Positions 46,638 to 58,060 are shown, numbered from the stretch's first letter. The stretch is 64,000 nucleotides of DNA from Glebionis coronaria (GCA_025667525.1 CM046877.1:292140364-292204363), one strand, 5' to 3'. Notes: generated from the sequence alone by a model not told the origin. Translations and numbers: made by a program.

Positions 46638-49600
46638 CTCGAGGCTCCTCAACATCATTACTCACATCAAGAAAGTGTTCCAACCAATCAGTTTGTTGCT
46701 CAACCAGCATCAGCATTATACTGTGAAGATGACATCCCTGTCCCTGAATTTAAACAAGGAGATAGCCCTACTGAAATCCTAGCTCTGTTGTCTGCATTGT
46801 TAAGTCAAACTTTAAACAAAAGAGGTTACCGAGGTTCAGCACCAACTAACAATCAGTTAAGGAACTCGTCTAACTCTCGACAACAGGCAACAATTCAGGA
46901 CGGCAGGGTCATGGTGCAACCACTTCAAGGGAGATCAAATTCGTCTACTGCTGGTGCACGTTCATCCAATACTACTGCTACAAGGGCTAACAGCACTGGT
47001 AAAATGAAGGTGGTTATTTGCTACAACTGCAAAGGGGAAGGGCACATGGTCCGAGAATGCAAGCAGCCTAAGAGGAGAAAGGACGACACATGGTTTAAGG
47101 AGAAGATTTACCTGGTGAATGCTCAAGCCCAAGGTCGTGAGCTTGATGAAGAAGAATTGGCATTCCTTGCAGATCTAGGAGTAGCGGAAACTGATCGTCT
47201 CACAACAGTCATCACCAACAATGCTGCTTATCAATGTGATGATTTGGATGCATATGACTCGGATTGTGATGACTTTAACACCGCCAAAGCAGCTCTTATG
47301 GCAAATCTTTCACTCTATGGGACTGATACCATTACTGAGGTACCAAATACTGCTACAGATACTAGCATTGTACCTTATCAAGTTGAGCAAATGTCTGAGT
47401 ATTCGGAAGAGCCTCCGGTGGTCAGTAATTCAATCGATGAGACAAACAATGATAGCAATAACATTGCAAGTCCTCAGATTTTGAGTGAACCACAACCGGA
47501 AGCTCCTATGACTATTAATTCATCTGCTCAACCTGATTTGGTTATGGTCCCTGCATCTTTGCTTAGCCAAATGAATAATGCAGTCCTTGAAACCCTTAAT
47601 ACTAATCAGACTTTATCTGTTGAGCTTGCTTTGCATAAGGACAAGGTTAAAACCTTGGAAATGACTCCTGTGTCCACTACCTTAACCAATCCTGAATTTG
47701 ATAGGTTTAGGAAAGTTCAAATGGACAATCTGCTTGAAATTGAAAGTTTAAGAGCAAATCTTTCGAATGAGCTTAAAGAAAAAGAGTCAGTCGTTACTAA
47801 TTTTCAACAACTTCAAACGGATTTTGAAATTCTTGAGTCCAAACAGCTTGAAATGGAAATTAAGACGTCTAACAGAATAAAAGAAACCGAACTTAAACTT
47901 TTAAAACAATATGCTGCTTCACATCTAGTACACTTATTTCATGCATCATTTAAAGAATTCAACCTATCGCGTCTCATAGACTTACCACCTAACCCGAGTT
48001 ATGCAAAGCAAGCACTTAACCACAACCCACGATTGTATGACGCAACAAAGTTAGGTTTGGTATTAGATCCGATAGTATTCTCAAGTGATTCCGTGACACC
48101 ATATGATGAAAAGCAGTTAAAATTACTTTCGACATATCCTGAATATGATTATGCTTCAATGAATGCAAAAAGTGCCACAATAGATCTTAGAATTCGTTTT
48201 AATATGAAAAAGAGAACTCTCCAAACATCCACTTTCATGCCGACTAGAGAATGCCTTAGTATAATTCCTACACTTGTCAACTCGGACAAACCAAAGGAAA
48301 TTCCTAAGAATATTCCCCCGGTTAGTACGGTAAAGCTCAGCATTGAAGAGATTGGGCAATACCTTACCGATTTTGACAAGGTCATCTTGGAATGTACGAC
48401 TTCAACGGCTCAAACCGCTGGAGAATGGGCATTCGAACACATGAAATCGGTGTTTGAAGAAGCGATCGTTCCGTTTGTGAACCATATTAAACAAGGAGTC
48501 TATGATCTAGCGTGTAATTTAAGTTTTGAAGTTGGTGAAGTTCAAAAAGTTTTCAATAAAATGGATGATGCTTATGAACAACACTTAATTGAAAAGGAAA
48601 AGATCTTATCAGAATATGACCGCTTTTTAGAACATATGGTGTCTCTTGAAGTGATGAAAGTTGTTACTATTCAATATACTCATGAAATTTCATCTACTGT
48701 GAATATTTGTGATGATGTGCATAAATCTGTGAATACTAATGAACATGTGAATACTGTAGAAAATCATTCTTGTCATGAATCTAACGCTGAATTTTTAAAG
48801 CTTCAAGATTCATATAATACACTTTCAAAAAGTTTTAACGAGCTTCAACAACATTCTATATCTCTTGAAATTGAGAATCAATCTAAAAATGAAACTCTTT
48901 CAAAACTAAATGATGGTGGAAACTCCGTTGAGACAAGTGACAAGATGATTCAGATGGTTCAAAATTTAGAAGAAGAGATAATGAGACTTAAGAGAGAATT
49001 AGTAGAAACAAAAACGGAACTAGAGGCTGCAGAGGCTAACAATCATGTCCTAGAAACTAGAATTAATTCTATACTAGGAGAGCGTGAACAAGTAAGGCAG
49101 GGAGACTCACAAATTTCTGGTTCAATAGAAGAACACCTCGCGTTTAATGCGACAGAGCGAAAGTCTTTAATTGACAAACTGAACAAGAAATGTGAGGAAA
49201 CCTCTGACCTAAAAATTCAGCTCATAGACAAAAACATGGTTTTGGCCAAGTTAAAGGAGACACTTCTTCTCACCCGACAAGAAGTTGTTAATAACTTAGC
49301 TAGCAATTCTGCACCGTCCTCTAGTGCTCCAACAACCAAGTCAGTAGTGCTTTATAAGAACCCGCTCCATAAGAAAAACCCGGTTACCTACGATGACTAT
49401 ATGAGGAATGCAACTAAGCACGTAGATCTGGTTAGGGATATTTTAGATGATTTGTATACGCTAGATCCCTCAAGCAGTTACTACTACACAGCTCATGAAT
49501 ATATTAAGCGTGTTCAATATTGCTTAGCATATTTGCAATATATAGGCAAACCGGGTTCTGCACTACTCACTACTCGACCCATTGCTGTAACTCCATTCAG

Positions 49601-50435
49601 TAAGACTCCAGGAGCAAAACCGTCATTGACACTATCAAGTAAGGCACCTTTAAAATATGTAACTAATGTTCCCTTGGCTTCTATAGGAGTAAATGTGTTC
49701 ACTAAGGCTAAAGGATCTCGAGGAAAGAAAGATAGGATCAAGCCTTCCACTAATAGGACTGAGAAGAAGAAAGTAGAAGTGCACCCTAGGAACGTTATTT
49801 CAGTTTTAAATAAAAAGAATCATGTAGCTAAGACAAAAGGTCCTCTTTATGAGTGGAAACCTAAGCAAAGTGTGAATTCTAATGCGAAATGTTGGAATTG
49901 TAATGAATGTATGTTTTCTAAGCATCATGATTTATGCCTTATTGATCACGTGAATGAAATGCATGCTATTAAGAACAATCTTGAATGGACTCCAACAGGG
50001 AAGAAATTTACCCAAGTTGGGTGGCAATGGAAACCCACTAGTAGGACCTTTACTGCAAATGGAACTACGTGCCCTTTAACTAGGATCACATCCACGGAAG
50101 TTAGGTCTAAGCGTCCTTTAAATAGGAACACTAGCACTAAGAAATGGAAAAAGCGCCCTTTAACTAGGTCTGCCCCCACTAATGTGCCTACCAGTGGTAA
50201 TGTCCCCAGTCAAAAAGTACCTCAGAATACTAGACAACTAGAATCTAAGCCAACCACTAGTAAGAAAATCTGGAAACCTAAAGTTTTGTCTGATAGCAAA
50301 TCTAAGATAACTATATCTGTACCTGCTAACTCAGAAGAACAATTAGAATCCGATACATCGTCTGTGTTTGGTAAAATTTTCAGGTCGTCCAAATTATTCT
50401 TTGGTATTTTGACTCGGGGTGCTCCAAACATATGA
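46638..50435 (+). pseudogene. Copia B: CCHC knuckle and long coiled-coil linker
   Basis: In frame with gag after the stop. Counting from 46788, residues 78-91 are [14 protein letters not shown] (zinc knuckle). Acidic and serine-rich stretches follow, then several hundred residues with heptads of L/E/K (around residues 270-370 and 690-830), a conserved [16 protein letters not shown] block near 880-910, a second Cys/His cluster ([16 protein letters not shown]) near 1040, and a basic tail with repeated PLTR/PLNR motifs. The frame ends with altered residues after a one-base frameshift near 50385, just before the protease. The function of the 900-residue linker is unknown. Confidence 0.8.
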
Positions 50436-51292
50436 CTGGAGACCGCTCGATGCTCAAAAATTTCGTCAGCAAGTTTCTAGGAACGGTAAAATTCGGCAAC
50501 GACCATATTGCAAAGATTATGGGTTATGGTGAATATCAAATTGGGAATGTCACGATTTCAAGGGTTTACTATGTAGAGGGACTTGGTCACAATCTATTCT
50601 CAGTAGGACAATTCTGCGATTCTAACCTTGAAGTGGCCTTTCGACAACATACTTGCTTCATTCGCGATCTTGCAGGAAATGATTTGTTAAAGGGTTCTCG
50701 AGGGGATAATCTCTATACTTTGTCTATTCAAAACATGATGGCCGCCTCTCATGTTTGCTTACTCTCCAAAGCATCTAAGACCAAGTCATGGTTGTGGCAT
50801 CGTCGGTTATCTCATCTTAACTTTGATGCTATTAACCATTTGGCTAGAAACGAACTTGTTCGTGGTCTTCCGAAACTTAAGTTCGACAAGGATCATCTAT
50901 GTTCCGCATGTTCATTGGGGAAAAACACCAAGAAATCTTACAAACCTAAAGCAGAAGACACCAACCAAGAACCACTGTATCTTTTGCACATGGATCTTTG
51001 TGGGCCAATGCGTACAGCTAGTGTGAGTGGTAGAAAATACATCCTCGTCATAGTGGATGATTTCTCAAGGTTTACATGGGTAAAGTTTTTAGCATCTAAG
51101 GATCAAGCACCAGAGTATATCATTACCTTCTTAAAGATGATCCAAGTACGTCGTAATGCTACTGTTCGCCGCATTCGGACTGATAACGGCACTGAGTTCG
51201 TTAATCAGACTCTTCGAACTTATTATGAAAAGGTTGGTATTTATCATGAAACATCTGTGGCTCGCACTCCACAACAAAATGGTGTCGTTTAA
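50385..51292 (+). pseudogene. Copia B: protease and integrase N-terminal half
   Basis: The frame (ATG at 50432, but open from about 50385) starts with the protease motif [11 protein letters not shown], which keeps the catalytic aspartate. The zinc region (WHRRLSHLNFDAINHL, CSACSLGK) and the integrase core (HMDLCGPM, VDDFSRFTWV, IRTDNGTEF) follow. A TAA replaces a glutamate codon at 51290-51292, inside the NGVVE motif of the integrase core. Confidence 0.9.
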
Positions 51293-53863
51293 AGACGTAA
51301 CCGTACACTTATGGAAGCTGCTCGAACTATGTTGATTTATGCGAATGCTCCTTTATTCTTATGGGCAGAAGCAGTGGCAACTGCATGTTATACCCAAAAC
51401 CGCTCAATCATTCGCAAACGTCATGGTAAAACTCCATATGAGCTACTTCATGGACACAAACCCGATATTTCATATCTTCGTGTGTTTGGTGCACTTTGCT
51501 ATCCAAATACAAATAGTGAAAATCTGGGAAAACTTCAACCGAAGGCTGATATTGGAATTTTCATTGGCTATTCACCTGCAAAGAAAGCTTACCGGATTTA
51601 TAACCGTCGTCTTGGCAAGATTGTAGAAACTTTGGATGTCGATTTTGATGAGCTGACAGTGATGGCTTCTGAGCAACACAGCTCTGAACCCGCATTACAC
51701 GAGATGGGAACCGGTACAATCAGTTCCGGATTAATTCCCAACAATCCTACTTCTCCATCATTTTTACCACCAACAAGGGCCGAGTGGGATAAATTATTTC
51801 AACCTATGTTTGATGAATTTTTCGATCCACAGAGTAATGATTCCCCAGCAACTGCAGCAGTAGCTCTGATTCCCGTAGTTGTTGCTCAAGATAATGGAAA
51901 TCTATCCGAGGCATCTACTGTTACTCTTGAACATGATGTCCTATCCCCCACAAATTCTCAAACAACACCTGAATCAAAACCCCCACTCGTTCCTAATGAT
52001 GTTGAAGAGGAACTATATGATCACGATCTGGAATATGCTCACTTACAAGAGCTTCCTTTCTTTGGTTCACATATACCTGATGACCCTACAGGTGCGTCTA
52101 CCTCAGAGGAAGCTCCTGCAATCGTTCACTCCCGACCACCACGGATTGAAACTCACAACACTAAATGGACAAAGGATCACCCAATCCGCAATATTATTGG
52201 TGACATCGATCGACCAGTCTTAACACGCCATCAACTCCAAGAACATGCATTATATTGCTATTTTGATGCATTTCTTTCAGACATTGAACCTAAAAACTGG
52301 CAACAAGCCATGACCAAATCATCATGGATTGAAGCCATGCAAGAGGAACTCAATGAATTCCAACGTCTTGAAGTGTGGGAATTAGTTCCGTTACCCAACA
52401 ACGTTGAAATCTTGACACTGTTGTGGGTATACAAGGTTAAGCTCGATGAGTTAGGTAGTGTGCTGAAAAACAAAGCTAGATTGGTCGCTAGAGGTTACAA
52501 ACAAGCTTTGGGTATTGATTTTGAAGAATCCTTTGCTCTTGTTGCACGATTGGAGGCAATTAGACTATTCCTTGCTTATGCTGCTCACATGAATATGATC
52601 GTCTACCAAATGGATGTTAAGACGGCATTTCTTAATGGTGAATTAAGGGAAGATGTCTATGTAAGCCAGCCGAATGGATTCGTCAATTCAGAGTATCCTA
52701 ATCATGTGTACAAGCTCAAGAAGGCTCTTTACGGGTTGAAACAGGCTCCACGCGCGTGGTATGATCTCTTATCAACGTATCTCATCTCCAAAGGCTTCTC
52801 CAAAGGCTTCTCCAAAGGCAAAGTGGACCCAACATTATTCATTCTCAAGGAGGACAACGACATGATACTGGTGCAAATTTATGTTGATGATATAATATTT
52901 GCTGCTACTAATCAACGTTTGTCTGACCGTTTTGAGAAAATTATGTCCACACGCTTTAAGATGTCGATGATGGGAAAAATTTCATTTTTCTTAGGGTTTC
53001 AAATTTCTCAGAATCCCAGAGGCATCTTTATTAATCAATCCAAATTTGCTCTTGAATCCTTAAAGAAATATCACTTTGAAAACTGTGACCCCGTGGATAC
53101 TCCAATGGTGGAGAGATCCAAGTTAGATGAAGATAAGGAAGGGATAGCTGTCGATCCTAAACTTTACCGTGGAATGATCGGCACCCTTCTCTATCTGACT
53201 GCTAGCAGGCCTGATTTGCAATTTTCTATAGGCATGTGTACCCGGTATCAGGCTCGGCCTACCGAAAAGTACTTACATGTTGTGAAAAGGATCTTTCGGT
53301 ATCTAAAAGGAACACTTAATCGTGGTCTGTGGTATCCGAAGGATTCCTCTATTGCATTAATTTCATATGCAGATGCAGATTATGCCGGGTGTCAAGATAC
53401 CAGACGTAGCACTTCTGGCAGTGTGCAACTCCTTGGAGATAGACTTATCAGTTGGGCATCAAAAAGGCAGAAAAGCGCTGCGATATCAAGTACTGAGGCT
53501 GAATACATAGCTATGTCCGGTTGTTGTGCTCAAGTTCTTTGGATGAGATCACAATTGACTGACTACGGTCTTGGATTCAACAAAATCCCGATGTACTGTG
53601 ATAACAAAAGTGCAATTGCTCTATGCTGCAACTACATTCAACACTCTCGAGCAAAGCACATTGACATCCGCTACCACTTCATCAAGGAGCAAGTGGAAAA
53701 TGGAGTGATCAAACTATATTTCGTCAACACTGAGTATCAGCTGGCAGATATATTCACAAAGGCCTTAGATCGAGGACGCATCGAGTTTTTGATCGACAAA
53801 CTAGGCATGAAATCTTTTTCACCAGCGACACTTAAGGAGTTGGCAGAAGAGTCTGAAGAATAG
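51293..53863 (+). pseudogene. Copia B: integrase C-terminal, reverse transcriptase, RNase H
   Basis: In frame with the preceding part. Integrase continues with [23 protein letters not shown]; a Ser/Pro-rich linker follows, then RT ([35 protein letters not shown], catalytic YVDD near residue 525 counted from 51311) and RNase H ([32 protein letters not shown]). It ends in ELAEESEE. A 12-base tandem duplication at about 52796-52831 adds copies of GFSK near the RT fingers compared with A; it leaves the frame open. Apart from the upstream stop and frameshift, all RT and RNase H motifs look intact. Confidence 0.93.
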
Positions 53864-53945
53864 TATTGGTAAACTATTCTCGAGTATCCTTTGATCGTGA
53901 TCTTGTATATTATAGTACATACTTAAACCATCAAAAGCAAAATAC

Positions 53946-54022
53946 AAAAATATAAAACCAAGAAAAACCATAAAAAATATAAAACCAAGAAAAACCATAA
54001 AAAATATAAAACCAAGAAAACA
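53946..54022. repeat. 27-base tandem repeat (three units)
   Basis: The unit AAAAATATAAAACCAAGAAAA plus ACCATA is repeated at 53946-53972, 53973-53999 and, with a variant end, 54000-54022. Copia A has a diverged single version at about 5960-6050. Confidence 0.9.
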
Positions 54023-54484
54023 CAAAAATATTTTTCTTTTCAAATCGGGCATGTCTTTTAGTACGGTAATATTTACGGCTTTAGAAAAGTCGATTAATAT
54101 TGACACGGCGCCATAAATAGAGTCCGTATAAAAGTTGTACAAGTTTTAAAACATGCCCATTATGGCTTGTAGTTATTTTTGACTGCAACCCGATTTTCGC
54201 ATTAAAGTCACGTATTTCTTTTGAAAACGTTGGCTCACAACGGGAATTAAGTTTCTCGGGCAAGGTTTACTTTAAAACCTTGTAAGGGGCCAAGCTTACT
54301 TTATAACTTGGTCTAACACAAATTCGTGTACGTTTCAGTGCACTTATCTTGTTTAAAATAAGAGAAATCTTATTTCCACCAGAATCGTTCTATATAATCA
54401 CTGAACCGGCAAATGTCCTTATTAATAGTTGTGTCCTAAATATCTTTGACTACTGCTCTTTAAATAGAAAACGGGTCAGGGATT

Positions 54485-55314
54485 AAGGGGGAGCAAATAT
54501 TAATTCTTTGTGGTAACAAATATGGTCATTAAAAAGGATTGTCAGAAAATATTAGCTACCCGTCATCTTCAGTTACACTATGTGTGCCTTGTGTGATTTA
54601 AGTATCTCTTGCATAGGTCATTAACATTTTGGTGTCAAGTAGTTGTGTTAGTGTTTGGGAACGAGTTTATTGTATGTTAAGTTAACTTTAACTAACAATT
54701 TAAATAGGGGGACCAGTTTTGCATTTTTTGCAAAAAGTGGTGGGTGTTTAAATCAATTTTGACCAAGTCAAAACTATACCACCCCCTCCTTCCCGTCGTC
54801 ACTGAAAAAACACAAACTTCAGGAAGCGCCGGTTGCTTCGAAGCATAGAATAATTCGTCGGTGGACGACCATATGGAGCTCACCATCGTTTCACGGAACG
54901 AACCAAGTAATTTTGGTTCGTCTCATTACAGGTCAACTCCATATGTATATTATTGTGAATATGTTATTTTTTTACTTTATCAGCTTTTGTGGCTTGTTGT
55001 AGTGTTAAGATATGATAATTTTTTCAAGAATTTCTCACGAGATTCTAAATCTTTCAAAATATATCATACTAAAGCACTACAACTATCCCTTATTAACTTA
55101 AGGGGGAGCATTAACATGTTCTATGGCCAAACATCGATTTCATTTTTACCCAAAGACCGGTTAATCCATTCAATATCCCAAATATTAATGGTTAACATTT
55201 TGGATAAGGGGAGAAAATGGGATTAAGGAGACTTAAATAATACTTGGCTAAAAGATGAAAAAGATTTAATGATAATCCAACTTAATATGTGCATAGAACG
55301 TGTTAAGGGGGAGC
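54485..55314 (+). repeat. Internal polypurine tracts AAGGGGGAGC (three copies)
   Basis: Exact copies of AAGGGGGAGC occur at 54485-54494, 55100-55109 and 55305-55314. The true tract before the 3' LTR is TTTGGGGGAGAT (57157-57168). The exactness of a 10-mer across 800 bases, and the resemblance to the primer tract, make chance unlikely. Confidence 0.85.
54898..54921. repeat. 9-bp perfect inverted repeat
   Basis: ACGAACCAA (54898-54906) and TTGGTTCGT (54913-54921) flank a 6-base loop. In RNA it would form a short hairpin. Confidence 0.8.
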
Positions 55315-55331
55315 GTTTTTGATGAACAAAA

Positions 55332-55380
55332 CACCTAAGGTACAAAACTTTTGATTTCAATATCACAAGTACCTTAGGTG
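55332..55380. repeat. 12-bp perfect inverted repeat after the third polypurine tract
   Basis: CACCTAAGGTAC (55332-55343) and GTACCTTAGGTG (55369-55380) are exact complements with a 25-base loop. It starts 18 bases after AAGGGGGAGC. It could form a hairpin in the 3' part of the transcript. Confidence 0.85.
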
Positions 55381-56092
55381 ATTTTTCAAGGATTTTTTCA
55401 TGGTGGCTATACTTTCCCCAAAACACGCTTAATTCACGACGAATGTGGTGACAAAAGGGTGGTAGGAATAGGTTTAGTCCAATGATTCATCAGATCCGAT
55501 GGAATCTTCCCAAGGACAATTCCCTAGATAGAATTAGAAGTCCTAGGAAAGTTGGAGAAAGATTATGAACGTAGCTGAATGCCGACCAAGTACTTAAGTT
55601 AGCACTGGAACAATCACAACAAGGTGCTAGTTATGACGTATTGGTAAGCATTGAAGGGGTTGAAGAATGAAAAAGAAATGTAAAGATAAAGGGTGTAAAG
55701 AAAGAAGCCCTCCTTACAACTTTAGGCAGAAACCGGGTCAATACATATGCTATTGAGATCATTTTTGTTAATGAGTCTCGGTATTGAAGAAAGACATCAT
55801 GGACCCAGTGATGCAATGCACAACCCTTCCCAGCTAACTCAAATATCTCTCAAAAGGTATTTGTTTTAATCACACGGAGATTAACACGTTATCTATTGGT
55901 TTATTCACTCCGAATAGACTGATATTGAGAAGGTGGCACTCCTCTCCAGCCATCGCTCACTAAATCAAAACGCACTATCGAGTCTAGAGCCAAGAGATCA
56001 TCAAAAGTCTCATTAGGACACTTTCCATTTATTGCTTGCTTTCTCACACACCGTGAAAAGTAAGAGATTTTTATGAGTCCCACGCAGTATTC

Positions 56093-56473
56093 CTGTAATA
56101 TTGCCAGAACATCCGAGTAATACGCAAGTATTACAATGAAGATGGAAATCCTGCTTGAGCCAACATCAAACAAGCTCATGGTAGGTTACACGTGCGGTTC
56201 TTCTAGAACCAATCTTGTGAAAAACTGGAAAGAAACAGTGGTTTAATTCTTAATTGAACTTAAACTCGTTCCAGGCCTCTACGCATTATCATATGATCTT
56301 GCCAGAACACTCAGAGTGACTCTTTATTGATCACAGTGACGAGTGGAAATCCTTCTAGTGTTAACATCAAACAGCACTTGGTAGGTAGCAAGCAAGATTC
56401 AATTTGAATCAAGTTTGTGACAACTGGAAAGCAACGATGGTGAATATCTTAATTGAAATTCACTTGTTCCAGG
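56093..56473 (+). repeat. Diverged direct repeat of about 183 bases
   Basis: Units at about 56093-56275 and 56289-56473 share the order TTGCCAGAACA, GGAAATCCT, ACATCAAACA, TGGTAGGT, ACTGGAAAG, TTAATTGAA and end with GTTCCAGG. The similarity is partial but colinear. Confidence 0.7.
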
Positions 56474-56718
56474 TTTCATGAATTGACGGCTTCAATCATA
56501 AGGATTTTTAATCCAAATGATTCACTCTTTATGTTCGCAGTCAGCTTTGGACGGTCGAATAAAGAGAACGGGGCTACCCGCGAAATCCTGTCAGGAAGTT
56601 ACTTAATTGAAACTATCCGTCACGGGTACGAAATCTAATATCGTCCAACGGTCTTCACCGACCGGAGGTAAAATGCTACCGAATTAGAATAAAATGTCAA
56701 AGCCATTTTATTCGTGTC

Positions 56719-56829
56719 GTTGCTGTGTACCTGTTAAAGACGGTGGCGTTGCTGTGTACCTGTTGAAGACGGTGGCGTTGCTGTGTACCAGTTGAAGACG
56801 GTGGCGTTGCGGTGTACCTGTTGAAGACG
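56719..56829 (+). repeat. 29-base tandem repeat (four units)
   Basis: Units begin GTTGCTGTGTACC and end GACGGTGGC: 56719-56747, 56748-56776, 56777-56805, and a partial fourth at 56806-56829. Differences between units are one or two bases, so the expansion is recent. Confidence 0.93.
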
Positions 56830-57156
56830 TCCTCACATGCTTATTCCTTTAGCATCAAATACTCCTGAAAATTCAAGAAAGTATGACCTAAAAGTCTTCC
56901 GCTGTATCGACTCTGAAACTTTCAAGAATTCAACAAAGGATAAGTGTGTGGGACATGAAGTCACAAAGAGGCGAACCTCACAAGAAAAGTAAAGGCTGCA
57001 CGTGAAAGGCCAAAAGAACATTTTCCAAGCAAAAAGGCTGATATCATCCAACACATATTCACAAAAGTAAAGAAAAAGAAAGAAAAGAAGACTACGAGCT
57101 CAAGAACAAGATCTAACATGCTAGATTAGGACTTTGTAAATTTGGAGTGACCTCCC

Positions 57157-57168
57157 TTTGGGGGAGAT
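57157..57168 (+). promoter_or_regulatory. Polypurine tract of Copia B
   Basis: TTTGGGGGAGAT lies directly before the 3' LTR, the expected place of the second-strand primer. Confidence 0.9.
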
Positions 57169-57469
57169 TGTTGGAAATACGTTTTACGCATTTAGAAAGT
57201 CTCGGTCACTCCAACAATGTAGTTATAGGCTCGTAGTTAAGTTAAGTATCATTTATTACATAGCCCGACCCATTAGCATGTTCATGGGCCGGAAGCCCAA
57301 GTCCTTTAAGGACTTGGGGTATTTAAACCTCTTTCCACCATGGAAAGAGGTGTTGGTTGTTCATTTCTCTCATTTCAATATACAAGTTTTCTTTCACTTC
57401 TCTCTCTAACTTTCTCTCTCTAGAAAAAACATCAACCCTCTTGATTCATAAGATTATCATTGTTCTACA
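57169..57469 (+). repeat. 3' LTR of Copia B
   Basis: Nearly identical to 44547-44846: ACGC for ACGT near the start, TTAG for TGAG in the middle, and one extra A before CATCAACC. The GTTTA duplication follows. Confidence 0.95.
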
Positions 57470-57571
57470 GTTTACAAAAAGAGAGAGCATTACAATGTTT
57501 TGGGAATTGTTTTCAAAAGATTACATAAAAGTAAAGAAACGAAAATACAACATAACAAGACTAGTAAACAT

Positions 57572-58060
57572 CTAGTCGGAGAAGCCCTCGAGACGATCCA
57601 CCCTCTTAGAAAACTTGGTCAACTCCCTAATGACGTGGCTATGCAAATCTCCCATCCTAAAGTGTTGGTCATCCAACCTTCGGAAAATGATAGCAATACG
57701 ATCTGGCTCCGGTGGGTCAACAATCCCTAAGGCAGCGATGATGTCCCTATTGCACTCCTCAAGCCGACTCATCAAGAAGGAAGGGACCCTTCCTAAGTTA
57801 CGAAGGATATAGGTCATATCCTCTCGTAGGGAGTAAAGTCGAGCAAAGGAGTGTAGAGAGGTCATACGATACCTAGGTGTCGTAGAGCTCTCTGGGATAT
57901 CCTCTCCATGGAGTGGAGGGATAGTAGTCATCTCGGGCAAAGCCGAATCATCATCCACCGGTGAAGTAGGTCCTAAGGAGATATAGGTGGAGCAAACCGG
58001 AGTCGAGTCCTTGGCCCAAGAAGCAAGCTTTTTCCCCGAATATGTTTGCCTCACTGACAT
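57572..58060 (-). CDS. Uncharacterised 162-codon reading frame in the leader of J
   Basis: I do not recognise this protein. The frame is uninterrupted from ATG 58060 to TAG at 57572-57574. The N-terminal half is rich in S, P, T and D; the C-terminal half (from about residue 85) is helical in character with many charged residues (LREDMTYILRNLGRVPSFL, LEECNRDIIAALGI). There is no signal peptide, zinc motif or transmembrane segment. It lies upstream of the gag of J and 10 bases from the LTR of H. Gag, protease and pol of J have many stops while this frame has none. It may be a uORF-like leader protein of J, a piece of another element, or a chance frame; 162 codons in this AT-rich setting makes chance less likely. 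Confidence 0.4.
   Translation of the reverse strand: MSVRQTYSGKKLASWAKDSTPVCSTYISLGPTSPVDDDSALPEMTTIPPLHGEDIPESSTTPRYRMTSLHSFARLYSLREDMTYILRNLGRVPSFLMSRLEECNRDIIAALGIVDPPEPDRIAIIFRRLDDQHFRMGDLHSHVIRELTKFSKRVDRLEGFSD

Larger units (their letters stand above)
53864..57156 (+). other. 3' non-coding region of Copia B (3.3 kb)
   Basis: No reading frame in it shows a known domain. It holds a 27-base tandem (53946-54022), a block shared with A (54020-54480), three internal polypurine tracts, two perfect inverted repeats, a diverged 180-base direct repeat and a 29-base tandem. Such a long region after pol is unusual for Copia elements and recalls Sirevirus-type elements, which have non-coding motifs here. 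The lineage was not established. Confidence 0.75.
44547..57469 (+). mobile_element. Copia retrotransposon B, complete and young
   Basis: 12.9 kb, with LTRs of 300 and 301 bp (44547-44846, 57169-57469) that differ by two substitutions and one A indel. The 5-base duplication GTTTA is at 44542-44546 and 57470-57474. The PBS, motif-rich leader, gag, CCHC, long linker, protease, integrase, RT, RNase H, a 3.3 kb 3' non-coding region and a polypurine tract are all present in order. Breaks: TAA at 46635-46637, a frameshift near 50385 and TAA at 51290-51292. With so few lesions the insertion is recent, but this copy cannot make its full polyprotein. It is of the same family as A. Confidence 0.96.
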
